NCBI GenBank assembly: GCA_964531455.1
Contig: CAZHFZ010000015.1
Span: 4,788 to 68,787, forward strand
Source: Ga0077527 sp964531455
GTDB taxonomy: Bacteria > Pseudomonadota > Gammaproteobacteria > Burkholderiales > SG8-41
Reading direction: 5' to 3'
DNA: 64,000 nt
The notes under the pieces were generated by a model. That model did no database searches, was not told the DNA's origin, and was given only the letters and a program-made list of their open reading frames with translations. Both the position numbers and the translations under genes were made by a program. How positions within the stretch are numbered: the first letter of the stretch is position 1; every line of letters begins with the position of its first letter. Shown here piece by piece: positions 7,866 through 16,815 of this stretch.

Positions 7866-8840
7866 CTATTCCGGCTTCAGATTGGCTTTTCGCACCACTG
7901 CGGTCCATTTTGCGATTTCCGCTGTCAGGTAGCGGGAGAAGGCTGCGGGACTGGTGGTTTCCGGCTGCAGGCCCTGAAGGAGCAGCGCTTCACGTACCTG
8001 TGGAACGGCAATGGCTGCGGCGAATTCACGGTTGAGGCGTTCGACGATGGGCGTTGGCGTCCTCGCCGGCAAAAAGACTGCGAGCCATAACGTTACTTCA
8101 AAATTCTTGACGCCGGATTCCTGAACGGTCGGCACATCCGGCAGCGCCGGGGCGCGACTTGCGCTGGTAACGGCCAGCGCGCGCAGCTTGCCCGAGCGTA
8201 CGTGGGGCAGCACCGGCGCCATCGTGCCGAACTGCAATTCGATCCGCCCTGCAACCGTGTCGACTACGGATTGTGCGGAACTCTTGTACGAGATCGGCGT
8301 GAGTTGTGCACCGGTGAGGTTGGACAGCAGTTCACCGCCCAGGCGCGCCATGCTGGCATTGCCTACGGTGGTGTAACGGATCTGTCCCGGTTTGGCTTTG
8401 GCGATGGCGATCAGTTCCTGCAGGTTCATAGCTGCCACGGAAGGATGAACGGCGAGGATATACGGCAGGTGGCCGATCATGGTGATCGGTATGAAGTCTT
8501 TTTCGGGGTCATAAGCGAGGTGCGGATTCAGCGCTTTTGACAGCGCGTGCGTACTGGTGGTGCCGCCGGCGATGGTGTATCCGTCAGGTGCCGCACGGGC
8601 GCCGAGTTCCGCGCCGATGGCGCCGGCAGCACCGGCACGGTTGTCGATGACAATCGTTTGGCCGAGCGCTTCGCTGATCCGCGGGGTGATCACTCGCGCT
8701 GCGGCATCCACTGAACTGCCCGCAGGAAACGGCGCGATCAGGCGGATCGGACGTGAGGGCCAGGCATCTGCAGCGTGAGCGCCAACAGTCAGCAGGAGTC
8801 CGGCGACGGCGAGAATGGTTAGTGGTTTGCCGTGAGTCAT
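7866..8840 (-). CDS. Bug-family (TctC-like) periplasmic solute-binding protein
   Basis: A 324-residue tripartite tricarboxylate transporter receptor. It has a Sec signal peptide (hydrophobic LTILAVAGLLLTVG, cleavage near AHA-AD). The mature N-terminus WPSRPIRLIAPFPAGSSVDAAAR is the family signature. Family-typical segments are VIDNRAGAAG and the late YKSSAQSVVDTVAGRIELQF. The usual YKG motif is YKS here. Such proteins bind carboxylates in the periplasm. Its start overlaps the end of the 2-hydroxyacid dehydrogenase gene by 4 bases (ATGA), which ties it to that pathway. No TctA or TctB membrane genes are nearby. Confidence 0.93.
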   Translation of the reverse strand: MTHGKPLTILAVAGLLLTVGAHAADAWPSRPIRLIAPFPAGSSVDAAARVITPRISEALGQTIVIDNRAGAAGAIGAELGARAAPDGYTIAGGTTSTHALSKALNPHLAYDPEKDFIPITMIGHLPYILAVHPSVAAMNLQELIAIAKAKPGQIRYTTVGNASMARLGGELLSNLTGAQLTPISYKSSAQSVVDTVAGRIELQFGTMAPVLPHVRSGKLRALAVTSASRAPALPDVPTVQESGVKNFEVTLWLAVFLPARTPTPIVERLNREFAAAIAVPQVREALLLQGLQPETTSPAAFSRYLTAEIAKWTAVVRKANLKPE

Positions 8841-9922
8841 TGCATCATTTCCTCTAGTCCGATCATCAGGTCGGCGATGTCATTCAGCGCATTGAACCGC
8901 GGTTGTGCGGCGATGTGGGGTGTCAGCAGCACGTTTTCAAAACCCAGAAGTTCATCGTCTTCGCGGCCCGGTGCTTCGTGCAAAGGGTCGAGTGCATATC
9001 CGCCAAGGCGGCCGGAGCGCAATGCCGCGATGACGGCGCTGCGCTCGACGATTTCGGCGCGCGAAATGTTGATCAGCCTTGAGCCGGGTTTCATCTGTGC
9101 GAAACGAACGCTGTTGAACAGGTTGCGGGTGCTGTCATTTCCCGGCAGGCAGATCACGACCCAGTCGCTGGCTTCAAGCAGGGTGACCAGATCGGCGTAG
9201 TGAGCGTGATGTGCGGACTCAAGTGCAGTCGGCATTTGCGTACGCTGGTGGTAGAGCACGTTCATGCCGAACGCATTGGCGCGCAACGCGACTTCGCGGC
9301 CGATTTCACCCATGCCGACGATGCCTATGGTGGTGTTGTGCAGCAGCGTAATGCCGGGAATCCGCGCCCAGTTCGAGTTGGCGGTGTGCCGCCGGTCGTA
9401 GGTGCGGGGTGCAAAACCGGCAGACTGCAATGATGCGGTGCTGATGCGGTTGATGACGCGATGCAACTGTCGCGACAGACCCAGCATCAGCGCAAAGGCG
9501 TGTTCGGCGCAGGCGATATTGGCGCGGCGGCGCAGCGTCAGCAGCGGCAGTTGACGCGAGGCGCAGGCCGCAGCATCGATATTGTTGGGTATGGCGCCAA
9601 ATTTTTGAACGGCACGCAGATGAGGGGCCAATGCGATTTCTTCCGCGCCGAAGCGCAATGATTCAAGCACCGCCAGATCCGCCTGCGGCAGCAGGCTGTG
9701 CAGTGTTCCGGAATCACTGACCAGATGGACGGTTGCCGGATAGAGGTGTTTCAGCCGGCCGCGCAACTGCTGCAACCAGTTGCCAAAGTCCGGCAGGTCG
9801 TGGGCAAAAAAATCGGCAAACGCGGCAGTCCGTTCGCTGGAAGTGGCTGGATCGAGAATGACGCCGAGCAATCTCAGGAACGGGTCGTCCTCGACCACCA
9901 GTATGGGACGGGCGCTGGTCAT
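8837..9922 (-). CDS. D-2-hydroxyacid dehydrogenase family protein
   Basis: A 361-residue NAD-dependent 2-hydroxyacid dehydrogenase. The Rossmann motif GIVGMGEIG lies near residue 200, the substrate-binding Arg in NISRAEIVE, the catalytic-type Glu in DPLHEAPG, and the catalytic His in TPHIAAQ near the C-terminus. The N-terminal part is longer than in typical members. Enzymes of this family reduce 2-keto acids to D-2-hydroxyacids or the reverse. It is translationally coupled by 4-bp overlaps both to the CMD-like gene upstream and to the Bug gene downstream, so it probably acts on the acid that the Bug binds. Confidence 0.88.
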   Translation of the reverse strand: MTSARPILVVEDDPFLRLLGVILDPATSSERTAAFADFFAHDLPDFGNWLQQLRGRLKHLYPATVHLVSDSGTLHSLLPQADLAVLESLRFGAEEIALAPHLRAVQKFGAIPNNIDAAACASRQLPLLTLRRRANIACAEHAFALMLGLSRQLHRVINRISTASLQSAGFAPRTYDRRHTANSNWARIPGITLLHNTTIGIVGMGEIGREVALRANAFGMNVLYHQRTQMPTALESAHHAHYADLVTLLEASDWVVICLPGNDSTRNLFNSVRFAQMKPGSRLINISRAEIVERSAVIAALRSGRLGGYALDPLHEAPGREDDELLGFENVLLTPHIAAQPRFNALNDIADLMIGLEEMMQ

Positions 9923-10446
9923 GATTTCTGTTCGGGTTCGATGCGCAGTGCGCGGGCGACCCGTGTATGCATGTTGTAGGCACCGGCAAGTACGGTGATC
10001 TCGGTGATGGCCTGATCGTTGAAATGCTGCTTCAGGTCATCATGCAGTGCATCCGGTACGTCAATCAGGCGGGTCATCGCGTCAGTCCATGCCAGTGCCG
10101 CACGTTGTGCCGGTGAGAACAATTTGCTGTCCTGCCATTGGCCGAGTGCGGCAATTTGATCGGCAGTGAGCCCGGCGTGCAGCGCATGGGAGGCACCGTG
10201 GATTTTTGCTTGATATTCCGCGCCGTTGAGCAGTGATACGCGCAGGATGATCATTTCGCGGAGCGCTGCATCGAGTGAGGTCTTGTAGCGCACCACGGTA
10301 TTGAAATCGAGCCAGCCGGCGGCGATTGCCGGACTGTTCATCAACACCCGATACAGGTTGATCAGTTTGCCGCGCTCGGTTTTGACGCGGGCAATAAAAG
10401 GGGCGAGGTCGCTGCGTTCCTCGCCAATCAAGGGGACTCTGGCCAT
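9919..10446 (-). CDS. carboxymuconolactone decarboxylase-like protein lacking the CxxC pair
   Basis: A 175-residue all-helical protein of the CMD/AhpD superfamily, seen from LREMIILRVSLLNGAEYQAKIH and a C-terminal YNMHTRVARAL helix. AhpD-type members carry a redox CxxC in the segment before the conserved His; here it reads AEYQAKIH with no cysteines, so a peroxidase role is unlikely. Decarboxylase-like or unknown chemistry remains. It is first of a tightly overlapped three-gene set (then 2-hydroxyacid dehydrogenase and Bug). The gap to the upstream 5-oxoprolinase-like gene is 99 bases, so the four may form one operon. Confidence 0.8.
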   Translation of the reverse strand: MARVPLIGEERSDLAPFIARVKTERGKLINLYRVLMNSPAIAAGWLDFNTVVRYKTSLDAALREMIILRVSLLNGAEYQAKIHGASHALHAGLTADQIAALGQWQDSKLFSPAQRAALAWTDAMTRLIDVPDALHDDLKQHFNDQAITEITVLAGAYNMHTRVARALRIEPEQKS

Positions 10447-10545
10447 TAAATTTATAACTCTTTGAATTTATTGGATAATTATTGAGGGTGCAAGTTGTGT
10501 AAGCACACTGAGCAGTGGCTGGTGCCGGGGGTGGATGTTCGCCGG

Positions 10546-13500
10546 TTATTTTACCGGCCCGTATCCGCCGCCGCCCGGGGTTTCAATGATGAAAATATCG
10601 CCCGGGTTCATGTCCACGCGGGCACAGGCTGCAAGTTCCGTGACCGAACCATCGGTGCGTTCAACGGCATTGCGGCCGGTCGCCCCGGGTTTACCGCCGG
10701 CCATGCCGTAGGGTGGAACGCGGCGATGACCGGACAGAATGGCTGCGGTCATGGGTTCGAGAAAACGCAATCGTCGAATGGCACCGTCGCCGCCGTGCCA
10801 GCGACCCTTGCCACCGCTGCCGCGGCGGATGGAGAAACTTTCGAGGCGCACGGGGTAACGCCATTCCAGCACTTCCGGGTCGGTAAGCCTTGAGTTGGTC
10901 ATGTGGGTTTGCACGCAGGCAGTGCCATCAAAACCATCGCCTGCGCCGGAACCGCCGGCAATGGTTTCGTAATACTGATGGCGGGCGTTGCCGAAAGTGA
11001 AGTTGTTCATCGTGCCTTGTGAGGCGCCCATGATGCCGAGCGCGCCGTAGAGTGCATCGGTGACGCATTGCGAAGTTTCAACATTGCCGGCGACCACGGC
11101 GGCCGGATGGCCGGGATTGAGCAGGGTATTCGGCGGCACGATCACCGTCAGCGGTCTCAGGCAGCCGGCGTTGAGCGGGATGTCGTCGTCAACGAGCGAA
11201 CGAAAGACGTAAAGCACGGCGGCCATGGTGACCGCCAGCGGTGCGTTGAAGTTGTTGTCGCCTTGCGCTGAGGTGCCGGTGAAGTCGATTACGGCACTGC
11301 GCGTGGCGTTGTCAACGCGGATGGCGACGCGGATGACGGCACCGTGATCCATCTCATAGCTGAATGTGCCGTTGCGCAACCGGTCGATCACATGCCGCAC
11401 GGCGGCTTCGGCGTTGTCCTGCACGTGCCCCATGTAAGCCTGGACGACTTCCAATCCAAACTGGCTGATCATCCGTTCGAGCTCGTTCGCACCTTTGCGG
11501 TTGGCTGCAATCATTGCACGCAGGTCGGCGATGTTCTGATCGATATTGCGTGCAGGATGTTTTGCCGATGCAAAAAGACTGCGGGTTTCGCTTTCGCGGA
11601 ATTGTCCGTTCTTCACCAGCAAAAAGTTCGAGATCAGCACGCCTTCATCGTCTATGTGGCGGCTGTCCGGCGGCATGGAGCCGGGGGTAATGCCGCCGAC
11701 GTCGGCGTGATGGCCGCGGGAGCCGGTGTAGAACAGAACGTTGCGGCCATCGGCGTCGAAGATCGGCGTGATGACCGTGATGTCCGGCAGATGGGTGCCG
11801 CCGGCATAGGGGTCATTGAGCATCCAGGCGTCGCCCGGGGCCATGTGCCCGCGGTTGGCGGTGATGATGGCCTGAACGCTGGCGCCCATCGAGCCCAGGT
11901 GGACGGGCATGTGCGGTGCATTGGCGATCAGATTGCCGGTGGCATCGAACAGGGCGCAGGAAAAGTCGAGCCGCTCCTTGATGTTGACCGAGTGTGCCGT
12001 GTTGGCCAGTGTTGCGCCCATTTGTTCGGCGATCGACATGTACAGGTTGTTGAATACTTCAAGCAGTACGGGGTCGGCCTGTGATGCCGCGTGTTCCTGT
12101 TTGCGCGGCGTCATGCGTGTCAGCAGCAAATGTCCGTGTTGAGCACCCTCGGCCTGCCATTCGGGTTCGATGACCGTGGTGGCGTGCGCGTCGGTAATGA
12201 TGGCCGGCCCCTTGACGACGGTGCCTGCCTGCAGTGTGGCACGTGTATGTGCGGCAACTTGTTGCCACGCGCCGCCACAATACATCGTTGCCTGCGCCTG
12301 GCCCGGCGTCGTTCCGATGACAGGTTCGGCCATCGCTGTGGCGGAGTCATGATTGCCCGGCCCGATCGCCTCCACCGTGACTGATTCAACAATGAGCGGC
12401 CGATCTTGCATCAGGAAGCTGTAGCGTTGCAGGTAAATTTTTTCAAACTCCATCTGCATCGTTGCCAATGTATCGCGGTTAACGCCAATGGCAGTATCCG
12501 TTCCGGCGTATTTGAGCAGCAGTCGCGAATGCAGGCGCACTGCGGCGTCGGCCACGCCCTGCGCTGTGACCTGATTGCGCGCTGAAGCGCCCAGGTCTGT
12601 GATGACCGGTTGCAGTACCTGGAGTGTTGCAGCGTCAAAGGAGGCCTCAATCGACTGTTCGCGTATGGCGGTGATGTCGGCGAGGCCCATGCCGCAGGCG
12701 GACAGTACGCCTGCAAGGGGATGGATAAAGACGCGGGGCATGCCCAGCGCATCAGCGACCCGGCAGGCATGTTGCCCGCCGGCGCCGCCGAAACAGACGA
12801 GGGTGTAAGTTGTGACGTCATGCCCGCGTTGCACGGAAATTTTCTTGATGGCATTCGCCATGTTTTCGACGGCGATACGGAGGCCGCCTTCGGCAAGGGC
12901 TTCGATGCTTTCTAATGCATTGTTTTTATTGGATATTATTTGATGCAGCGCCTTAAATCGTGCCCGGGTTGCGTCGATGTCCAGCGCTTGCTTGCCATCC
13001 GGTCCGAACACCTTGGGGAAGTGGGCCGGCTGGATGCGCCCGAGCAAAACGTTGCAGTCAGTGATGGTGGGCGGGCCGCCCTTGCCGTAACACGCCGGTC
13101 CGGGGTTGGCGCCTGCAGATTCCGGGCCGACGCGCAGGCGTGCGCCGTCAAACTGGAGGATCGAACCGCCGCCGGCGGCAACCGTGTGTATGGCCAGCAT
13201 GGGTGCACGGACACGCACGCCCGCGACAGTTCCGTCGAATGTGCGTTCAAGGGCTGAAAGGTCAGTTCCCGCAAAGTGGGCAACATCAGTCGATGTGCCG
13301 CCCATGTCGAATCCGATGATGCGATCAAAACTTGCGGACGCAGCCGTTCGCACGGCACCGACGATCCCGCCGGCTGGTCCGGAGAGGATGCTGTCCTTGC
13401 CCTGAAAATGATCGGCTGCGGCGAGTCCGCCGTTTGATTGCATGAACAGCAGTCTGGTATCCGGCAACTCCGTACGGATACGGTCTACATATCGCTGCAA

Positions 13501-14202
13501 TACCGGCGTGAGGTAAGCGTCTACAACAGTGGTGTCGCCGCGTGCGACCAGTTTTACCAGCGGACTGACTTCATGCGATACCGAAACCTGAGTGAACCCG
13601 CAGTTGCCGGCCAGTTGTGCCGCGATTTGTTCGTGTCGCGGATAACGATAGCCATGCATGAAGACGATAGCGATGGCGTTGTAGCCTTGGGCTCGCGCAT
13701 GAGCAAAATCGCGTTGCAGGGCGATTGTGTCCGGTTTGCTGATGACCCGGCCATGGGCGTCAATGCGCTCATCGACTTCATATACCGCGCCGTAGAGATG
13801 TTCCGGCAGAACAATGTGCCGGTCAAAAATGCGCGGTCGGTTCTGCCAGGCAATGCGTAGCGCATCGCCAAAGCCGCGGCTTATGAAAAGGGCAACCGGT
13901 TCCCCTTTGCGTTCCAGCAATGCGTTGGTGGCGACCGTGGTGCCCATCCGGACTTCGGCAATGTCGGCTGCAGGGATTGCGGCATTGCGATCGATGCCCA
14001 GAAGGTCGCGGATGCCGGCCAGCGCGGAATCACTGTAACGTGCGGGATCCTCTGACAGCAGTTTGTGCGTGACGATTGCGCCCCCCGGTTTGCGCGCAAC
14101 GATATCGGTGAATGTGCCGCCGCGGTCGATCCAGAAGTGCCAGCGTGAATTGTCTTGAGCAGGAGCCGTCATGCCTGTGTTGTCGTGTGATGACGTCGCC
14201 AT
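10546..14202 (-). CDS. fused hydantoinase A/B (5-oxoprolinase-type) protein
   Basis: A 1218-residue single chain combining HyuA (residues about 20-670) and HyuB (about 690-1215), the layout of ATP-dependent 5-oxoprolinase and related N-methylhydantoinases. The HyuA start WIDRGGTFTDIVARKPGG is the phosphate-binding signature; GFDMGGTSTDVAHF repeats the sugar-kinase-like motif near residue 300. HyuB has KERLDFSCALFDATGNLIANAPHMPVHLGSM and ends in ETPGGGGYG. The family opens cyclic amides or carboxylates small carbonyl compounds using ATP. The downstream CMD, 2-hydroxyacid dehydrogenase and Bug genes suggest a catabolic operon for an imported cyclic amide or ketone. No Shine-Dalgarno precedes the ATG at 14202; Met11 (14172) is an alternative. 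Confidence 0.92.
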   Translation of the reverse strand: MATSSHDNTGMTAPAQDNSRWHFWIDRGGTFTDIVARKPGGAIVTHKLLSEDPARYSDSALAGIRDLLGIDRNAAIPAADIAEVRMGTTVATNALLERKGEPVALFISRGFGDALRIAWQNRPRIFDRHIVLPEHLYGAVYEVDERIDAHGRVISKPDTIALQRDFAHARAQGYNAIAIVFMHGYRYPRHEQIAAQLAGNCGFTQVSVSHEVSPLVKLVARGDTTVVDAYLTPVLQRYVDRIRTELPDTRLLFMQSNGGLAAADHFQGKDSILSGPAGGIVGAVRTAASASFDRIIGFDMGGTSTDVAHFAGTDLSALERTFDGTVAGVRVRAPMLAIHTVAAGGGSILQFDGARLRVGPESAGANPGPACYGKGGPPTITDCNVLLGRIQPAHFPKVFGPDGKQALDIDATRARFKALHQIISNKNNALESIEALAEGGLRIAVENMANAIKKISVQRGHDVTTYTLVCFGGAGGQHACRVADALGMPRVFIHPLAGVLSACGMGLADITAIREQSIEASFDAATLQVLQPVITDLGASARNQVTAQGVADAAVRLHSRLLLKYAGTDTAIGVNRDTLATMQMEFEKIYLQRYSFLMQDRPLIVESVTVEAIGPGNHDSATAMAEPVIGTTPGQAQATMYCGGAWQQVAAHTRATLQAGTVVKGPAIITDAHATTVIEPEWQAEGAQHGHLLLTRMTPRKQEHAASQADPVLLEVFNNLYMSIAEQMGATLANTAHSVNIKERLDFSCALFDATGNLIANAPHMPVHLGSMGASVQAIITANRGHMAPGDAWMLNDPYAGGTHLPDITVITPIFDADGRNVLFYTGSRGHHADVGGITPGSMPPDSRHIDDEGVLISNFLLVKNGQFRESETRSLFASAKHPARNIDQNIADLRAMIAANRKGANELERMISQFGLEVVQAYMGHVQDNAEAAVRHVIDRLRNGTFSYEMDHGAVIRVAIRVDNATRSAVIDFTGTSAQGDNNFNAPLAVTMAAVLYVFRSLVDDDIPLNAGCLRPLTVIVPPNTLLNPGHPAAVVAGNVETSQCVTDALYGALGIMGASQGTMNNFTFGNARHQYYETIAGGSGAGDGFDGTACVQTHMTNSRLTDPEVLEWRYPVRLESFSIRRGSGGKGRWHGGDGAIRRLRFLEPMTAAILSGHRRVPPYGMAGGKPGATGRNAVERTDGSVTELAACARVDMNPGDIFIIETPGGGGYGPVK

Positions 14203-14322
14203 GTTAGCGCATTGGGTGGTTGACGCTCGGGGGGGCGCGGGGTCTAATCAGGCCTTACCCGTGGTGGTGTAGCGTGCCCGGTTGCGGCGCGTGGGTCGAA
14301 TATTTTGAAGAGGCGCGGTTTC

Positions 14323-15606
14323 ATGTCTGAATCGGTCGTCAACAGGATCGGCAAGTATGAAGTGCTCGGCAAGCTCGGGGATGGTGCGACCAGCATGGTT
14401 TATCTCGCCAAAGACGATTTCAATGACCGCCAGGTTGCGGTCAAGCTGGTTTCCCAGGCGGCATTGCGGGATGAAACGCGCGGCCAGTTGATGCATCGGC
14501 TGTTCCTGACGGAAGCCTCTCTTGCCGGGAAGCTGAATCATCCGCATATCGTCGAAATCTACGATGCAGTGGCGGACGAGGATAACGCCTATATCGTCAT
14601 GGAGTATGTTTCTGGCGGAACGCTGCAGCGTTTTACCCGACCCGACAATCTGCTTGCCATCGGTGATGTCATCGAGGTGGTTTACAAGTGCGCCAAGGCG
14701 CTGGAGTTTGCCTCCCAGCTCGGCGTCATTCATCGTGACATCAAGCCGGCCAACATCCTGGTCAAGGACAATACCGACATCAAGGTGACGGATTTCGGGT
14801 CTGCAGCAATCATGCTGACCGAAAGAACTGTTGTCGACGGCATCGGTACTCCGGCTTACATGTCGCCCGAGCAGCATCTGAACCAGCCGTTGAACCTGCA
14901 GACGGACATTTATGCGCTGGGTGTGGTCATGTTCCAGTTGTTGACCGGGCGTTTGCCGTTCACTGCGGACAATATTGCAGGTCTGGCCAATCAAATTCTC
15001 AACGGCGAGACGCCTTTGCCGTCGGAAATCCGCCAGGACATTCCTTCCGAGATTGATGTTGTGGTTCGTCGTGCGATGGCGCGCGACCAGTCGGTGCGTT
15101 ACATGGCATGGGAGCAGTTTGCCAACGATCTTGCAGCCATTGCGGCCGGGGTTCCGCTGCCTAAACACGGCATGCTCGATACCGAGAAATTCAATACCCT
15201 GCGGACCTTGTCGTTTTTCAAAACTTTCGGTGATGTGGAGTTGTGGGAAGTCCTGCGATTTTCAGAGTGGATGGATGTTGCGAAGGACGGGGTCATCATC
15301 AAGGAGGGGGATCCCGGGGATTTCTTCGGCATCATCGTCAGCGGCGAGGCGCGCGTACTGCGCAAACGGCGTCTGCTGAGCCTGCTCAAGGCGGGGGAGT
15401 GTGTCGGTGAAATGGCATATCTGGGTGGCGCAGATACGTTGCGGTCTGCCGACGTTGTAGCCGCGACTGATTTGCGCATGATCAAGATCGGCGTCAAAAA
15501 GCTGGAACACGCGTCTGAAATCTGCCGCCTGAACTTTGACCGGACTTACCTGCGCATACTGGTCGAACGTCTTACCGCGGCCAACTCCAAGTTGGCCGGG
15601 ATTTGA
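14323..15606 (+). CDS. Hanks-type Ser/Thr kinase with C-terminal cyclic-nucleotide-binding domain
   Basis: A 427-residue protein. The kinase domain (about 10-265) has a P-loop LGDGATSMVY, Lys41 in AVKLV, Glu64 in the C helix, HRDIKPAN (His137-Asp139, Asn144), DFG (157-159) and SPEQ in place of APE. A linker leads to a cNMP-binding/Crp-like beta-roll (about 300-415) with EGDPGDFFGIIVSGEARV and GECVGEMAYLGG. The latter is the phosphate-binding cassette but lacks the usual RxA (reads ADTLRSADV). No membrane helix or PASTA repeat is present, so it is cytosolic. GAAGAGG precedes the ATG at 14323; a TTG six codons upstream is less likely. It is probably regulated by a nucleotide or by an evolved, nucleotide-free domain. 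Confidence 0.9.
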   Translation: MSESVVNRIGKYEVLGKLGDGATSMVYLAKDDFNDRQVAVKLVSQAALRDETRGQLMHRLFLTEASLAGKLNHPHIVEIYDAVADEDNAYIVMEYVSGGTLQRFTRPDNLLAIGDVIEVVYKCAKALEFASQLGVIHRDIKPANILVKDNTDIKVTDFGSAAIMLTERTVVDGIGTPAYMSPEQHLNQPLNLQTDIYALGVVMFQLLTGRLPFTADNIAGLANQILNGETPLPSEIRQDIPSEIDVVVRRAMARDQSVRYMAWEQFANDLAAIAAGVPLPKHGMLDTEKFNTLRTLSFFKTFGDVELWEVLRFSEWMDVAKDGVIIKEGDPGDFFGIIVSGEARVLRKRRLLSLLKAGECVGEMAYLGGADTLRSADVVAATDLRMIKIGVKKLEHASEICRLNFDRTYLRILVERLTAANSKLAGI

Positions 15607-15618
15607 AGCAGGGATCGT

Positions 15619-16113
15619 TCAGGGCCCTGAATCGGGATTACTGTCGATCAGCAAGTCCGGCAGCATGTTGAATCCGGTGGCCCGGCCGGCGTTGTCAAAA
15701 CGTACGACGTAAACGCCATAGGCGGGTCCAATCTGTACTCGCCATTCCCATGCGGTTTCCTGGCCATAACGCGTGATGTCGCGTGGTGAACCCAACAGCG
15801 CGCGAATCTCTGCCTCCGTGGATTGTCCAGGTATTACTTGGTTTAGTCGTTCTTCGGTCAGCAATTGTGTGGAGGTGCGCACCATGCGACCAGAGTCGAC
15901 GGCGAACAGCCACGTTTCGACGCCAGCCGGGCCATAGGCATATTCCCAGAATTCGCCGCCCGCAGGATTTGCCCGCTTATCGGTAGGCGATCCAAGCCGC
16001 TTCAGCAATTCGTCTGCCGTGGTCACGTTTGGAGCGATGGCGCCCGGATTGGCGCATCCGGCAATTAATCCGAGAAGAAGTATTGCAAAAAAGGTACGGA
16101 GGAATGCGGTCAT
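15619..16113 (-). CDS. lipoprotein with two BamE/OmlA-like repeats
   Basis: A 164-residue protein with a lipoprotein signal (LLLGLIAGC, lipidated Cys20). Two similar modules follow: TTADELLKRLGSPTDKR...EFWEYAYGPAG...FAVDSGRMV and STEAEIRALLGSPRDITR...AWEWRV...VVRFDNAGRATG. Each looks like a SmpA/OmlA (BamE) fold: a short helix that sets off an LGxP turn and a beta meander. The protein is probably anchored in the outer membrane. GAGG lies 7 bases before the ATG. It is convergent with the kinase gene, 12 bases away. Confidence 0.8.
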   Translation of the reverse strand: MTAFLRTFFAILLLGLIAGCANPGAIAPNVTTADELLKRLGSPTDKRANPAGGEFWEYAYGPAGVETWLFAVDSGRMVRTSTQLLTEERLNQVIPGQSTEAEIRALLGSPRDITRYGQETAWEWRVQIGPAYGVYVVRFDNAGRATGFNMLPDLLIDSNPDSGP

Positions 16114-16205
16114 GATGTCACCTCTTGTTGACGGTTGAGCGGGTTATATGCCTGCTGCAATGAGCATCATAACGCTACCACAGATAGGTGGCATACAAGC
16201 CGGGA

Positions 16206-16281
16206 TGGCGCCCCAGAGACGAATCGAACGTCCGACCTGCCCCTTAGGAGGGGGCTGCTCTATCCACTGAGCTACTGGGGC
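16206..16281 (-). tRNA. tRNA-Arg(CCT)
   Basis: On the reverse strand a complete cloverleaf runs from 16281 to 16206. The acceptor stem is GCCCCAG/CTGGGGC with discriminator G and an encoded CCA. The D arm is GCTC-AGTGGATA-GAGC. The anticodon arm is GCCCC-CTCCTAA-GGGGC, giving anticodon CCT. The T arm contains GTTCGATTC. A TAAAAT -10 box lies at 16296-16291 just upstream. Confidence 0.95.
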
Positions 16282-16517
16282 AATCGGCGCATTTTACCAA
16301 AGCGGGTGGGGCGAATCGGACTTTTGATTCTTCTATGGGGCCTGCAAATTTGATTCATCACGGATTTGCACTGGGTTGATCAAATCGCTCCGACAGCCAA
16401 TGTGGCAAACCGGTGGTTGTGCAGACTGCAACTGTTCCAAGGGGGGTGTCGCTCTTTGCAACATCAGGGTGTGGCGGAATTGTGGCGGAACACCGGGCGC
16501 GTTTTTTTTTACGCTGA
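16282..16517. other. non-coding region upstream of tRNA-Arg
   Basis: The 236 bases hold the tRNA promoter region and no convincing ORF. A GTGGCGGAA direct repeat occurs twice around 16470-16490, and a T9 run lies near 16502-16510 just beyond the end of the ribbon-helix-helix gene. This could be the remnant of an insertion next to a tRNA, but no integrase or attachment repeat could be identified. Confidence 0.3.
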
Positions 16518-16769
16518 TTATTTGTTGCGCCGTATGGTCATCTCGCGGGATCTTGCTTCATCAATCTCAATTGCCGCCTTCTTGGTGCCTGCAATCCAGA
16601 ATTTGACGGCCCTTCTGACCAACTCGGCCATCGTTGCACCGGTTTCCTCGTGGCGACGCTTCAGTTCCGCCAGTATTGCCGGATCAAGGGAGACCACCAG
16701 TTTTTCCACTTTGTTGCCAAAGCCCAAGGCAGGTTGTCCGGAGAGTTGTTTGATTTTCTTTTTTGCCAT
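16518..16769 (-). CDS. ribbon-helix-helix (CopG-like) DNA-binding protein
   Basis: An 83-residue basic protein. After a Lys-rich tail, residues about 22-60 fit a ribbon-helix-helix motif: strand KLVVSLDPAIL, helix AELKRRHEETG, then a second helix TMAELVRRAVKFWIAG. Such proteins are repressors or antitoxins. No toxin-like gene is adjacent: the next gene on this strand is a broken LapG-type protease. The Shine-Dalgarno is weak. Confidence 0.6.
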   Translation of the reverse strand: MAKKKIKQLSGQPALGFGNKVEKLVVSLDPAILAELKRRHEETGATMAELVRRAVKFWIAGTKKAAIEIDEARSREMTIRRNK

Positions 16770-16815
16770 GTTCTGATTTCAATGCAAAGGAATGCGGGTG
16801 TTGTTGTGATCAGGG

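Noticed and set aside
16518..16769. Toxin-antitoxin system
   Set aside because: The ribbon-helix-helix protein could be an antitoxin, but no small toxin gene lies on either side.
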